Shown one piece after another: positions 36,581-44,165 of a DNA stretch of 64,000 nt. The stretch spans positions 1,240,001 through 1,304,000 of the forward strand of contig CAXXSE010000007.1 of the NCBI GenBank assembly GCA_963664935.2, given 5' to 3'. This stretch comes from G963664935 sp963664935 (GTDB lineage Bacteria > Pseudomonadota > Gammaproteobacteria > Methylococcales > G963664935). The notes beneath the pieces are model-generated. The model ran no database searches. It saw only the letters and a list, made by a program, of their open reading frames with translations, and had not been told where the DNA came from. Within the stretch, counting starts at the first letter, position 1. Every line of letters starts with the position of its first letter. A program made the position numbers and the translations under genes.

Positions 36581-36946
36581 TTAATTCCTATGTTGTTTAA
36601 AACGGTGGTTAAACCTTTCGCCTTTTCCGTCCAAGCGTCGATCAATACGATCTCCTTTCCGATCCAATCTGGCATGGATACGGTCGCCTTTGCGCTCAAG
36701 TTTTCTTGCGGCTTTTTCGTGACCGGCATCGCGTGCTCGGTCCGCTTTTCGATCAAATCGTTTTTCAATCCGATCACCCTTTTGATCCAACCGGTGGTCG
36801 ATCCTATTGCCACGGCGATTTAAACGGTGTTCAATACGGTTTCCCCATTTGTCGAGACGATTTTCGACTCCATCTCCAAAGTCCGGCCAGGCAGGCGCTA
36901 CTATTAGAGAAGTTAATAGGGTGCAAGTCATCAGTTTGGTTTTCAT
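36581..36946 (-). CDS. Exported charged repeat protein
   Basis: A 121-residue protein with a signal peptide (MKTKLMTCTLLTSLIVAPAWP) followed by about nine imperfect repeats of roughly 10-11 residues in the pattern R-LD-KGDRI (for example RLDRKGDRIDRRLDGKGERF). It is very rich in Arg, Asp, Lys and Gly. It should be a periplasmic helical repeat. Similar small proteins occur in proteobacteria without known function. It is encoded divergently from the symporter gene. Confidence 0.7.
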   Translation of the reverse strand: MKTKLMTCTLLTSLIVAPAWPDFGDGVENRLDKWGNRIEHRLNRRGNRIDHRLDQKGDRIEKRFDRKADRARDAGHEKAARKLERKGDRIHARLDRKGDRIDRRLDGKGERFNHRFKQHRN

Positions 36947-37010
36947 TGAGTGGTCTCCTTTAATGAATTTTCACTTTCTATAACGAACGAATCTTTGATT
37001 GGTTGACATC

Positions 37011-38351
37011 ATGGAAAAAATAAAATTAGAAGAAGTCTTGGGTTTGGCCAATGACATTATCTGGGGGCCGGTTATGTTGGCGCTATTACTTGGCGTTGGG
37101 GTCTATCTCACCTTAGGTCTTAAGGCCATGCCCTGGCGGAAAACGGGTACAGCTTTCGCGCTCCTATGGAAAGGCCGGGAAAGCAAAGACAGCGGCGACA
37201 TCACACCGTTTGAAGCGTTAATGACGGCATTGTCGGCCACCATTGGAACTGGCAATATCGCTGGGGTGGCCACCGCTATTGCACTGGGAGGACCGGGCGC
37301 TGTGTTTTGGATGTGGGTGACCGCGCTATTCGGGATGGCTACAAAATATGCCGAAGCGGTATTAGCGGTTCGCTATCGGGAAACGGATGCATTGGGTAAT
37401 TATGTGGGAGGTCCGATGTACTATATCCGGAATGGTTTGGGCCAAAAATGGCGATGGTTGGGATTTTCATTCGCTTTGTTCGGAATGATCGCGGCTTTTG
37501 GTATTGGAAATATGGTTCAAGCCAATTCGGTGGCCGATGCCGTTCAGTCGAAATTCGATATTCCGAACTGGGTGACCGGGATGACCATGACGATATTTAC
37601 GGCTGCCGTAATTTTAGGTGGAATCGGCCGGATCGCCAAAGTTGCGGCTAAACTGGTCCCGTTTATGGCCTTGGCCTATTTGCTGGGCGCCATAACCATC
37701 ATTGGCTTGCACATTGAAGAGGCGCCTTCGGCTTTAAAACTCATTGTCGACAGTGCGTTCAACGGTGCGGCGGCAACCGGAGGATTTGCGGGTGCGGCGG
37801 TATGGGCCGCAATCCGTTACGGTGTCGCGCGGGGAATATTTTCCAACGAAGCGGGTTTGGGCAGTGCCGCTATCGCCCATGCCGCGGCTAAAACCGATGA
37901 TCCCGTCAAGCAGGGCATGGTAGGCATGCTCGGCACATTTATCGATACCTTGATTGTGTGTACGTTAACGGCTTTGGTTATCGTGTTGACCGGTGTATGG
38001 AATAGCGGTGAAACCGGCGCGGCGCTTTCGCTCATGGCATTTGAATCCGGGCTGGTGGGAATAGGCGGATATGTTGTCACTTTCGGGTTGATTATTTTTG
38101 CCTTCACCACTATTTTAGGGTGGAGTTATTACGGAGAGCGGTGTGCCGAATATATTTTCGGCGTCAAGGCCATGCTGCCTTACCGGTTGTTGTGGCTGAT
38201 AGCAATTCCCGTTGGCGCCATGGGCAAACTCACTGTGATCTGGTTGATTGCCGATGTGATGAACGGATTGATGGCCATTCCTAACCTGATCGCACTAGTG
38301 TTATTGAGCCCGGTCATTTTTTCGGTCACTCGGAGCTATTTCTCGAAATAG
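37011..38351 (+). CDS. Alanine/glycine:cation symporter (AGCS family)
   Basis: A sodium:alanine symporter of about 446 residues. TALSATIGTGNIAGVATAI near residue 75 is the conserved substrate and sodium site region, and PMYYIRNGLG and FSNEAGLGSAAIAHAAAKTD are further family hallmarks. At least nine membrane helices are visible. The start is ATG 37011 (MEKIKLEE); an upstream in-frame GTG at 36999 lacks support. It is intact, unlike most of its neighbours. Confidence 0.92.
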   Translation: MEKIKLEEVLGLANDIIWGPVMLALLLGVGVYLTLGLKAMPWRKTGTAFALLWKGRESKDSGDITPFEALMTALSATIGTGNIAGVATAIALGGPGAVFWMWVTALFGMATKYAEAVLAVRYRETDALGNYVGGPMYYIRNGLGQKWRWLGFSFALFGMIAAFGIGNMVQANSVADAVQSKFDIPNWVTGMTMTIFTAAVILGGIGRIAKVAAKLVPFMALAYLLGAITIIGLHIEEAPSALKLIVDSAFNGAAATGGFAGAAVWAAIRYGVARGIFSNEAGLGSAAIAHAAAKTDDPVKQGMVGMLGTFIDTLIVCTLTALVIVLTGVWNSGETGAALSLMAFESGLVGIGGYVVTFGLIIFAFTTILGWSYYGERCAEYIFGVKAMLPYRLLWLIAIPVGAMGKLTVIWLIADVMNGLMAIPNLIALVLLSPVIFSVTRSYFSK

Positions 38352-38579
38352 CCCGATGGGTTCTGGCTTTGAGTTGGGTATCCGTTCACGGTTGCCGGTT
38401 GTCAGTTTACGGTTATTTAAAGAATCTTGTATTGGCTTAAGCCTTCTTGATATTTAGTTCAATTATTGAATCGGCTTTTTCATATCCAGATCTGAAAATT
38501 TGGAATCCATTTACGGTTCAAAATGTAACAACCTCTTCCAATGTGAAATGAGCCTGAAGAGGGGGTTTATTTCTAACGT
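38352..38579. other. Intergenic stretch between the symporter and IS scars
   Basis: No coding frame. It contains a subterminal GTGAAATGAGCCTGAA repeat (about 38539-38554) that recurs at 38578, typical of the end of the IS whose transposase fragment follows. Confidence 0.4.
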
Positions 38580-38623
38580 GAAATGAGCCTGAAATAGGGC
38601 TTGGATTTGTTCATGATGGGAGG

Positions 38624-38712
38624 ATGAAAACCCACAGGAACGACACACAACTCGAAACAATCGAACAAATCCAGATATTTTTATCAGGAACACAGACCGT
38701 CGACTGCGACCA
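38624..38712 (+). pseudogene. Transposase N-terminal fragment
   Basis: An ATG at 38624 opens a short frame (MKTHRNDTQLETIEQIQIFL) like the start of IS transposases with an integrase core. After about 30 codons it runs into an unrelated recombinase fragment on the other strand. Direct repeats GTGAAATGAGCCTGAA at 38539 and 38578 mark the IS end. Confidence 0.5.
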
Positions 38713-38822
38713 ATGCCGCGCAAATAGGCCTCTATCGTCTTAGGTTGAAGACCTTTAAGCCTAAGGTGTTGCAGTAACGTTTGATAATCGTACTTGAAAT
38801 TTCTATTGATGGGTATTGCCAT
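38703..38822 (-). pseudogene. Tyrosine recombinase N-terminal fragment
   Basis: The minus frame starts MAIPINRNFKYDYQTLLQHL and LKGLQPKTIEAYLRGI, the SAM-like core-binding start of a phage-type integrase family commonly carried on mobile elements. After about 40 residues homology stops at the junction with the transposase fragment. Confidence 0.55.
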
Positions 38823-39013
38823 GACACTGTAACCTCATATTCGTGGTTGAATGGTCCCTCTAAACGAGGGGTTGAGGTTACATTTTAGATTTAATCAGGG
38901 CGTGTGGTCTTTTCTCCGCGATAGCGGCTTCGTCCAACCATAAAATCAATCCGACACAAAAAGACGCGCGGCTTATTTAGACGTTAGCCTTTGAATGCAA
39001 AAGGCATACATTG

Positions 39014-39022
39014 TGCTATAAT
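39014..39022 (+). promoter_or_regulatory. Extended -10 promoter element directly before brnT
   Basis: TGCTATAAT is a consensus extended -10. Transcription would start about 39028-39030, at or next to the ATG at 39029, so the mRNA would have no leader. No ribosome binding site precedes the ATG. Confidence 0.55.
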
Positions 39023-39028
39023 CGGCGA

Positions 39029-39301
39029 ATGAAGAGCTACGACTGGAATCGAGAGAAAAACGAAATTCTAAGGAACGATAGAGGCATATCTTTCGAGGAA
39101 ATCGTCTTCCACATTGAAATTGGTGATGAGCTGGACGTATATCCACATCCAAATCAAGAACGTTACCCAAACCAATTAATTTCTGTTGTTGCTGTGAATA
39201 ACTACGCTTATTTGGTTCCGTATGTTGAATCAGAAGAAGGTGTTTTTCTAAAAACGATTATACCTAGTCGCAGAGCGATAAAAAGGTCTATTGGAGAATA
39301 G
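39029..39301 (+). CDS. BrnT-like toxin (BrnT/DUF4258-type)
   Basis: A 90-residue protein starting YDWNREKNEILRNDRGISFE, which has the DW-xxKN-xxK pattern of BrnT RelE-fold toxins, though the rest is divergent. Together with the downstream gene, 2 bp after its stop, it has the BrnTA toxin-antitoxin arrangement. A cassette-type GTTAGCC boundary (about 38983) precedes it and an attC-like arm follows the pair. Confidence 0.65.
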   Translation: MKSYDWNREKNEILRNDRGISFEEIVFHIEIGDELDVYPHPNQERYPNQLISVVAVNNYAYLVPYVESEEGVFLKTIIPSRRAIKRSIGE

Positions 39302-39303
39302 TT

Positions 39304-39597
39304 ATGGGCAAATACAAATTCGATCAAGAGGAGCAAGAAATCCTAGATGCATTTGAATCAGGAAAAATACAACCAATTTCGAATGCAAAGGAAGAAATTG
39401 AAAAACATAAGAAATATGCTGCTGAGACCTTCAGGAAAGATAAAAGAATAAATATTCGTATTGCAAGTCGAGACCTTTCTACAATTCAAAAGCTAGCTAT
39501 GTTGGAAGGTATTCCATACCAAACATTCATAGTTAGTATCTTGCATAAATTCGCGGACGGGAGGTACATTGAAAAACAGGCTAACAAGGCCAATTGA
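39304..39597 (+). CDS. BrnA-like antitoxin (ribbon-helix-helix)
   Basis: A 97-residue protein. The C-terminal part INIRIASRDLSTIQKLA and EGIPYQTFIVSILHKF is a ribbon-helix-helix DNA-binding domain, with an acidic N-terminal arm likely to bind the toxin. It starts 2 bp after the brnT-like stop. The last codons overlap an attC-like arm. Confidence 0.75.
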   Translation: MGKYKFDQEEQEILDAFESGKIQPISNAKEEIEKHKKYAAETFRKDKRINIRIASRDLSTIQKLAMLEGIPYQTFIVSILHKFADGRYIEKQANKAN

Positions 39598-39612
39598 GTC
39601 GGACTGGTTTTT
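39579..39612 (+). other. attC left arm after the brnTA-like pair
   Basis: GGCTAACAAGGCCAATTGAG followed by TCGGACTGG matches the left arm of many cassette recombination sites (AAC core, then a GAGTCGGACTGG stem). The expected right arm is not found; sequence soon gives way to a mobile element. This marks a broken cassette end. Confidence 0.55.
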
Positions 39613-39664
39613 CAGTGGCTGTGCTGCGCTTGCCCCTGGGCCCCTCTAAACACTAAACAAAACA

Positions 39665-40062
39665 AAAAAAGGGGACAGATTTATTTATGAGCTATACTTC
39701 TGGCAAGTGAAATTATTTATAGGCAGTTGGTATGCCTAGAGTCGGGCGTGTGGTGTTACCTCATTACCCGCATCATATCGTGCAAAGGGGACACAATCGG
39801 CAAGTTGTTTTTGCAGTGGACTCGGATTTTGAATATTATTTGGAAACCATTGTCACAATGGCGTGAGGTTTATGGCATTCGCGTGTACGCTTGGTGTCTT
39901 ATGACGAACCCTATCCATTTGGTTGTTGAACCACCTGAAGAAACGGCCTTACTGGGACAACTCATGAAACGGCTTTCTGGTTGGCAAACGCGCTATGTGA
40001 AAGAATGGAAACAGATTTATTTTAACCATTTTTTTATCGTAAAATGAATCTGTCCCCTTTTC
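39665..40062 (+). mobile_element. Small element with AAAAGGGGACAGAT ends carrying a broken REP-type transposase
   Basis: Inverted ends (AAAAGGGGACAGATTTATT at about 39667 and its near complement ending at 40061) enclose about 400 bp. Inside are fragments of a Y1/REP-associated tyrosine transposase. The element lies between the brnTA-like and higBA cassettes. Confidence 0.6.
39731..40047 (+). pseudogene. REP-associated Y1 transposase remnant
   Basis: The first frame (MPRVGRVVLPHYPHHIVQRG then NRQVVF) stops at 39866. Homology resumes in another frame with YGIRVYAWCLMTNPIHLVVEP, KRLSGWQTRYV, then ends early. The catalytic HUH motif should read NHIHLVV but has Pro for the first His. The frameshift, active-site change and truncation all argue it is dead. 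Confidence 0.75.
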
Positions 40063-40067
40063 TTTTT

Positions 40068-40113
40068 GCGCCGCTTCGCAGATGTATTTTTCCGGTGATG
40101 CGCGACGTTGGGC
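40068..40113 (+). other. attC-like right end before higBA
   Basis: GCGCCGCTTCGCAG followed after some 20 bp by GCGCGACGTTGGGC gives a consensus GTTRRRY core (GTTGGGC at 40107-40113), the junction expected at the head of a cassette. The left arm is not clear, probably removed by the neighbouring element. Confidence 0.4.
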
Positions 40114-40159
40114 CTATAGTCACGCTTTACGTTAATCATGCTATGCGTTATGATTAAGC

Positions 40160-40438
40160 ATGATCATATCGTTCAAGTGTGCAGACACAGAAGCCTTGAC
40201 CAGAGGCGACCGTGTAAGGAAGTTTGTAAACATCGCTGTAGTGGCTCGGCGAAAGCTAAGGCAGCTAGAGATCGCTGACCAGTTGAACGATTTACGGGTG
40301 CCACCGGGGAACAGACTGGAGCCATTAAAGGGCAATAGAGCTGGCCAGCACAGTATCCGTATTAATGATCAATGGCGCATCTGTTTTCGTTGGACGAAGA
40401 TAGGTGCTGAAGACGTAGAGATAGTAGACTACCATTGA
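40160..40438 (+). CDS. higB: HigB toxin (RelE/ParE superfamily)
   Basis: A 92-residue HigB/GraT-type ribosome-dependent mRNA interferase: VARRKLRQLEIADQLNDLRV, PPGNRLEPLKG and the C-terminal QHSIRINDQWRICFRW. The toxin gene comes first and the antitoxin follows, typical for hig. It is a common integron cassette module. Confidence 0.9.
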   Translation: MIISFKCADTEALTRGDRVRKFVNIAVVARRKLRQLEIADQLNDLRVPPGNRLEPLKGNRAGQHSIRINDQWRICFRWTKIGAEDVEIVDYH

Positions 40439-40449
40439 CGAGGGCACCT

Positions 40450-40758
40450 ATGAATAAGCTCAAACCTGTTACTCCCGGCGAACTCCTTTTAGAGGAGTTT
40501 TTAAAGCCCATGGGTATTAGTCAGTACCGTTTGGCCAAAGAGATTAGCGTTCCAGCTCAGCGTATTAGCGAAATCGTGGCGGGGAAACGTGGAATTACGG
40601 CAGACACCGATTTACGGCTATGTCGTTTTTTTGGCTTGTCCAATGGCTACTGGCTTCGCGCACAGGCCGCGCACGACACAGAGGTTGCAGAGCACAAAAT
40701 CGGTCCCGCGTTGACGGAGATCAAGCCATGGGCGGCCCATGTGGCCCAAGAGGGATAG
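40450..40758 (+). CDS. higA: HigA antitoxin (XRE-type)
   Basis: About 102 residues. The helix-turn-helix is ISQYRLAKEISVPAQRISEI, after the HigA start PVTPGELLLEEFLKPMG. ATG 40450 is preferred, 11 bp after the toxin stop. The C terminus (WAAHVAQEG and stop) runs into the end of a group II intron remnant, so the last few residues may not be original. Confidence 0.88.
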   Translation: MNKLKPVTPGELLLEEFLKPMGISQYRLAKEISVPAQRISEIVAGKRGITADTDLRLCRFFGLSNGYWLRAQAAHDTEVAEHKIGPALTEIKPWAAHVAQEG

Positions 40759-40860
40759 GGAGGGGTTTCTAACCCCTCCCTCCCACACGCCACCCCGCAT
40801 ACGGGTCCGTACAGGGCGGTTACCTAGAGTTCCGGACCCGTAGTCGGGCCAATGAATATT
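40757..40860 (-). ncRNA. 3' end of a class C-like group II intron (domains V-VI), remnant
   Basis: On the minus strand TGTACGGACCCGTATGC within paired flanks, followed by GTGTGGGAGGG and a terminal stem ending CTCCCTATCCC, is homologous to domains V-VI of the intron at 58299-60263 (TATACGGACCCGTATGTAC, GCTGTGGGAGGG, CTCCCTATCCC). No reverse transcriptase remains upstream of it on this strand. It sits right after higA, opposite to the cassette direction, where the cassette attC should be. The following 400 bp (to 41290) holds no gene I can support. Confidence 0.6.
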
Positions 40861-41290
40861 GAATAGACCAGAAATACTCATTGTGGATTTCACTATACCA
40901 TCAACGCGCCTGTTAACTCTTAAGGCGGCCTGTCGGCCGCCACCCACCTTTGCGCGTTGAGTTCTTTTATCCGACATCTTGCGGCCTTCCGGATGTTATC
41001 GAAGTTTGAGTGAACGCAGTGAACAAGCATCACCGGGATACCAGGCCATGACGTCGGATACCCTGACAAACCTCCGCCATCCGTCCTATCTTACAGGGTG
41101 GTGGCCAAGGGTTTCCCATTATCCAGGCTAGTTTAAAGTGGGGAGTAGCTATTGAAGGGAATAGCCGCGCTAGTAGTTGAAAAAACCTTTGAAAATAATC
41201 GCGGCGGAAACGCGGAGCGCTGGAACAGCGGGGAGTCTACCCAAACGGATTAGAACGAACTTTTCAAACGAAAACAGGGACAGCTTTTTT

Positions 41291-41327
41291 CTAGTACCCC
41301 GTCAATATAACCTTGACGGGGTACTAG
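41291..41327. repeat. Palindromic repeat, family P2 (perfect copy)
   Basis: Perfect 15-base arms CTAGTACCCCGTCAA and complement around a 7-base centre. The same design as 13590-13624 and the ends of the IS630 copy. It overlaps the 3' end of the broken lipoprotein gene on the minus strand and provides its stop. Confidence 0.85.
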
Positions 41328-42533
41328 TATCCTTGATGGGCAAGGGATGCAAAGAAAAACCCGTTTCCTCAGCATAAGCACTTCGCAGCAATTGACGCCA
41401 AACGCTGTACTGTTTTTGCGCGGAACCTTCCAGTACAAATGTATTACCCTCCAACTCCACAACTTGAGTAGCAACGTTCGACGTGAACGCGTCACTGATC
41501 TCTCGCATAGCCTCGACGTGAATTTGAGTCGAATCATCGTTCAAGCCATCGGTTGCGCTACTCATCCCCGATATTAAACTGTTCATGGCGTTGATACTTG
41601 TACCGCCGCTGAGAACTAGAGATGCCACACTGCTCACCATGGAAATACCGCCCGAAACTACCCGACGTTCAGATATTGCTTCGGTTTTTCTTAGCGCAAT
41701 GGTTTCTTGGTAATTGCTTTTGCGCCAATTTCGATAAGGTTTCCGGATATTCGCGCAAAATCTCGAATGGTGTTGGTCGAAAATGTCGATCATTGTATTG
41801 TGTTGTAGACGTATGAGCCGAATTCGATCCATCGTGGGATCGTCGATTGCCGGCAACCGATTAATAGTGTAGGCACCGCTTCCAAGCTCTCGAAGATATT
41901 CTCCGAAGGCGTCCGGAGACAAATCTTTTGCAAACCGGAGTTCGGCTATAGTCCGAATTGCATTTAAACGATTATGCGCCAGCAAGCGTTTCACATTGAG
42001 CATATCGTTTGCGATCCGGTTATAAATATTTTGAAACGGATCCCGATCAGCAACACTTTGGTCTTGATAGGCATATTTGCTGGCTTCGGATGAATACTCC
42101 CGGTTCAGCCAGATATTTTCGGCGGCATCGCGTACCTCGATACCTAAAACCAGCGATGCGCCATTTGAAACGATGATTTTGCCTGAAACCTAGATATCGA
42201 TATCCACCATTTCGGATGGAATGGTGCGAACAGCCCCCATTGGCCGGACTCTTCTATCGTATTTCTGAGTTCAACCGCCATATAGTATGCTTCAGCCTTT
42301 CGAACTTCCGCTACTACATGTTCATCGATTAATGGCTTATCATCCTCTATTCTTCCAAAATCGAAAATACGAATACCAACGTCCAGCAACTGATTCTTCG
42401 GGATTTCATTTTGAGCCTTATTGACCGGTGGCCCGTATGTCTTTATTACACGGTGCTCGGTACAGGACACCAGAAAAACACACAGCAAAAAAATGAGACG
42501 AATCACAAGTTTACCTTTCCCTGGCTGCTCCAC
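41302..42533 (-). pseudogene. Lipoprotein of unknown function, with one frameshift and one TAG
   Basis: The N terminus is a lipoprotein signal (LIFLLCVFLVSC, lipid Cys near residue 20), followed by LLDVGIRIFDFG and KAEAYYMAVELRNTIEESGQ. The frame changes in a run of five G (42234-42238). It then continues WGAVRTIPSEMVDIDI, a TAG at 42190-42192 (a Gln codon CAG would fit), VSGKIIVSNGASLVLGIEV and RDPFQNIYNRIANDM. A long intact C-terminal part (ELRFAKDLSPDAFGEYL) ends in a Gly/Ser-rich helix. The gene would code for about 410 residues. The family is conserved but uncharacterised. Confidence 0.75.
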
Positions 42534-42597
42534 TCTTTTTTCATCGGCTTTAAGTGTTTATAGTTGAACCGCGAAATGACATATAGCAACACTCAGG

Positions 42598-42836
42598 CTA
42601 GGAGGCTGTCCGAGAATAGAAGCCGTAGCGAGGGAAAGCTGTTTTGAGTCAGATTTTTTCATGATTTGAGGCGTATACTTGCTGTATTTAACGACAAATC
42701 CGCCTGGAGCGGGTTTGGACCGCTGAAAGCGGCCCACAGGTGTGAAATATAGGGATGTATTTCATCAATATTATGGGAAAATTTGGCCAAACCAGCTTTT
42801 CCGCAGTAGGTTCTCTATTCTCGGACAGCCTCCTAG
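42598..42836. mobile_element. 239-bp miniature inverted-repeat element, family P3
   Basis: Terminal repeats CTAGGAGGCTGTCCGAGAAT at the left and its complement at the right are about 22 bp and near perfect. No coding frame lies inside; a short internal palindrome-like stretch (GAGCGGGTTTGGACCGCTGAAAG) is present. Single ends of the same family occur at 9025 and 30351. Mobilisation would need a transposase encoded elsewhere. Confidence 0.75.
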
Positions 42837-42912
42837 ATACCGTGATATTAACAAATTCCAAGATTGTTGAAAATCCGTCATTTTGTAGAAAATCGAGACC
42901 CCTCATCATCGG

Positions 42913-43506
42913 GTGTTTATTGGCGTCGCTGTGTTTGGTTGTACGCTTAACTTTCAAATCGAAAATACTGTTCCCACCCCCCTTATAGAACCGCTGCCGC
43001 TCAACGTTTCGATTTATTATCCTAGTTCTTTTCTCGAATATGAATACCGCGAGGAGCGTTCCGATGGTTCGGTAATGGTCAACCAAATTGGCCCAGCGCA
43101 ACAAGCAGTTTTCGATGAGTTGTTTGGAAGTTTATTTACATTGGTTGAAAGAATATCAGATTTGACTATTGAATCGCTGGAAGCCGTATCGACCGATGCC
43201 GTCATCATCCTCGCGGTCGATGACTACGCTATAACAAAACCACGTAACAATGGATTAGACTTCTACGAAGCAACGATCCGCTACGGCCTTTCGCTGTACA
43301 CCTCACACGGTGAATTAATTGCGGCTTGGTCGGTTAACGGTTACGGAAGAGATCGCAGAAGAAGGTTTCTTCCTTTCGGGGCCGCCGCTGAAGCCACCGA
43401 GGAAGCCATACGCGATGCCGCGACACTGATAGCGGTTGAGCTTGGCGCCACGCCGGAGATCAACGCTATTATCCGTGCAAAAACCAAAACGGAATGTTGC
43501 ACTTGA
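42913..43506 (+). CDS. Putative lipoprotein of unknown function
   Basis: A 197-residue protein starting at GTG with a short hydrophobic segment and a lipobox-like IGVAVFGC. Later conserved-looking parts are YREERSDGSVMVNQIGPAQQ, DAVIILAVDDYAI and GYGRDRRRRFLPFG. Its end overlaps the next lipoprotein by 13 bp. It is the first of a pair encoded opposite the broken lipoprotein gene. The 5' end is close to the P3 element (42836), so the start region may have been disturbed. Confidence 0.6.
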   Translation: MFIGVAVFGCTLNFQIENTVPTPLIEPLPLNVSIYYPSSFLEYEYREERSDGSVMVNQIGPAQQAVFDELFGSLFTLVERISDLTIESLEAVSTDAVIILAVDDYAITKPRNNGLDFYEATIRYGLSLYTSHGELIAAWSVNGYGRDRRRRFLPFGAAAEATEEAIRDAATLIAVELGATPEINAIIRAKTKTECCT

Positions 43507-44165
43507 AAAACGTACGGGGTTTCGCTGTTGACATAATTTTGGCCACTTCAGCTTGCTCTACCGCTACGATTGAGCAAGTCAACTATAGTGTAACGCCAAA
43601 CAATCTAAACGATGGCGAAGCTATCGTAATATTGACAAATGAGAAAAGCAGTTCGGATGAAACCGAAGAAAGCTTTAAAGAGTGCCTCTACGACGAATTA
43701 AAAGATGGCAACGCCAATTTAGCGGTTTTTGCGAGCGACCAATTTAGGGACGAGTTGTTTCCTTGGTTTGAACCCAGAACGGCGCCAACCTCGCATCGCG
43801 CATTATTGCAGCTCATGTATCAACCGGGAGTTAGACAAAAGATCACCGAAACAAAAGTCAGGTATGTCGTCTGGCTAAACGGCGATACCGACCAAGTTGA
43901 TCAGGGAGGCACTATGGCCTGCTCGGTAACCCCTTTTGGCATAGGGTGTTTTGGATTGGCTTGGTGGGACAAGGAATCGGTCTACGAAGCCGCTATTTGG
44001 GATTTGAAACTGACCCAGGCGGTAGGCAAAATAAGCGCGGAAGTATCGGGAACTTCCTACCTGCCTGCGCTTATCATACCCATCCCCTTGATTGCCCGCA
44101 CCCAAAATACCGCGTGCGAAGGGCTAGCGGCTCAGGTAAAAGACTTGATGGGTATCAGTCCTTGA
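43494..44165 (+). CDS. Putative lipoprotein of unknown function
   Basis: A 223-residue protein with a probable lipobox (ILATSAC, lipid Cys near residue 21). It contains EAIVILTNEKSS, VRYVVWLNGDTDQ and the Gly/Cys-rich MACSVTPFGIGCFGLAWWDK, then a mixed tail with TQNTACEGLAAQVKDL. It overlaps both the upstream lipoprotein gene (13 bp) and, tail to tail, the TPR gene (11 bp). I do not recognise a function. Confidence 0.65.
   Translation: MLHLKNVRGFAVDIILATSACSTATIEQVNYSVTPNNLNDGEAIVILTNEKSSSDETEESFKECLYDELKDGNANLAVFASDQFRDELFPWFEPRTAPTSHRALLQLMYQPGVRQKITETKVRYVVWLNGDTDQVDQGGTMACSVTPFGIGCFGLAWWDKESVYEAAIWDLKLTQAVGKISAEVSGTSYLPALIIPIPLIARTQNTACEGLAAQVKDLMGISP

Noticed and set aside
36523..36823. 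Frames overlapping the repeat protein on both strands
   Set aside because: They are shadows of the repeat-rich minus-strand gene.
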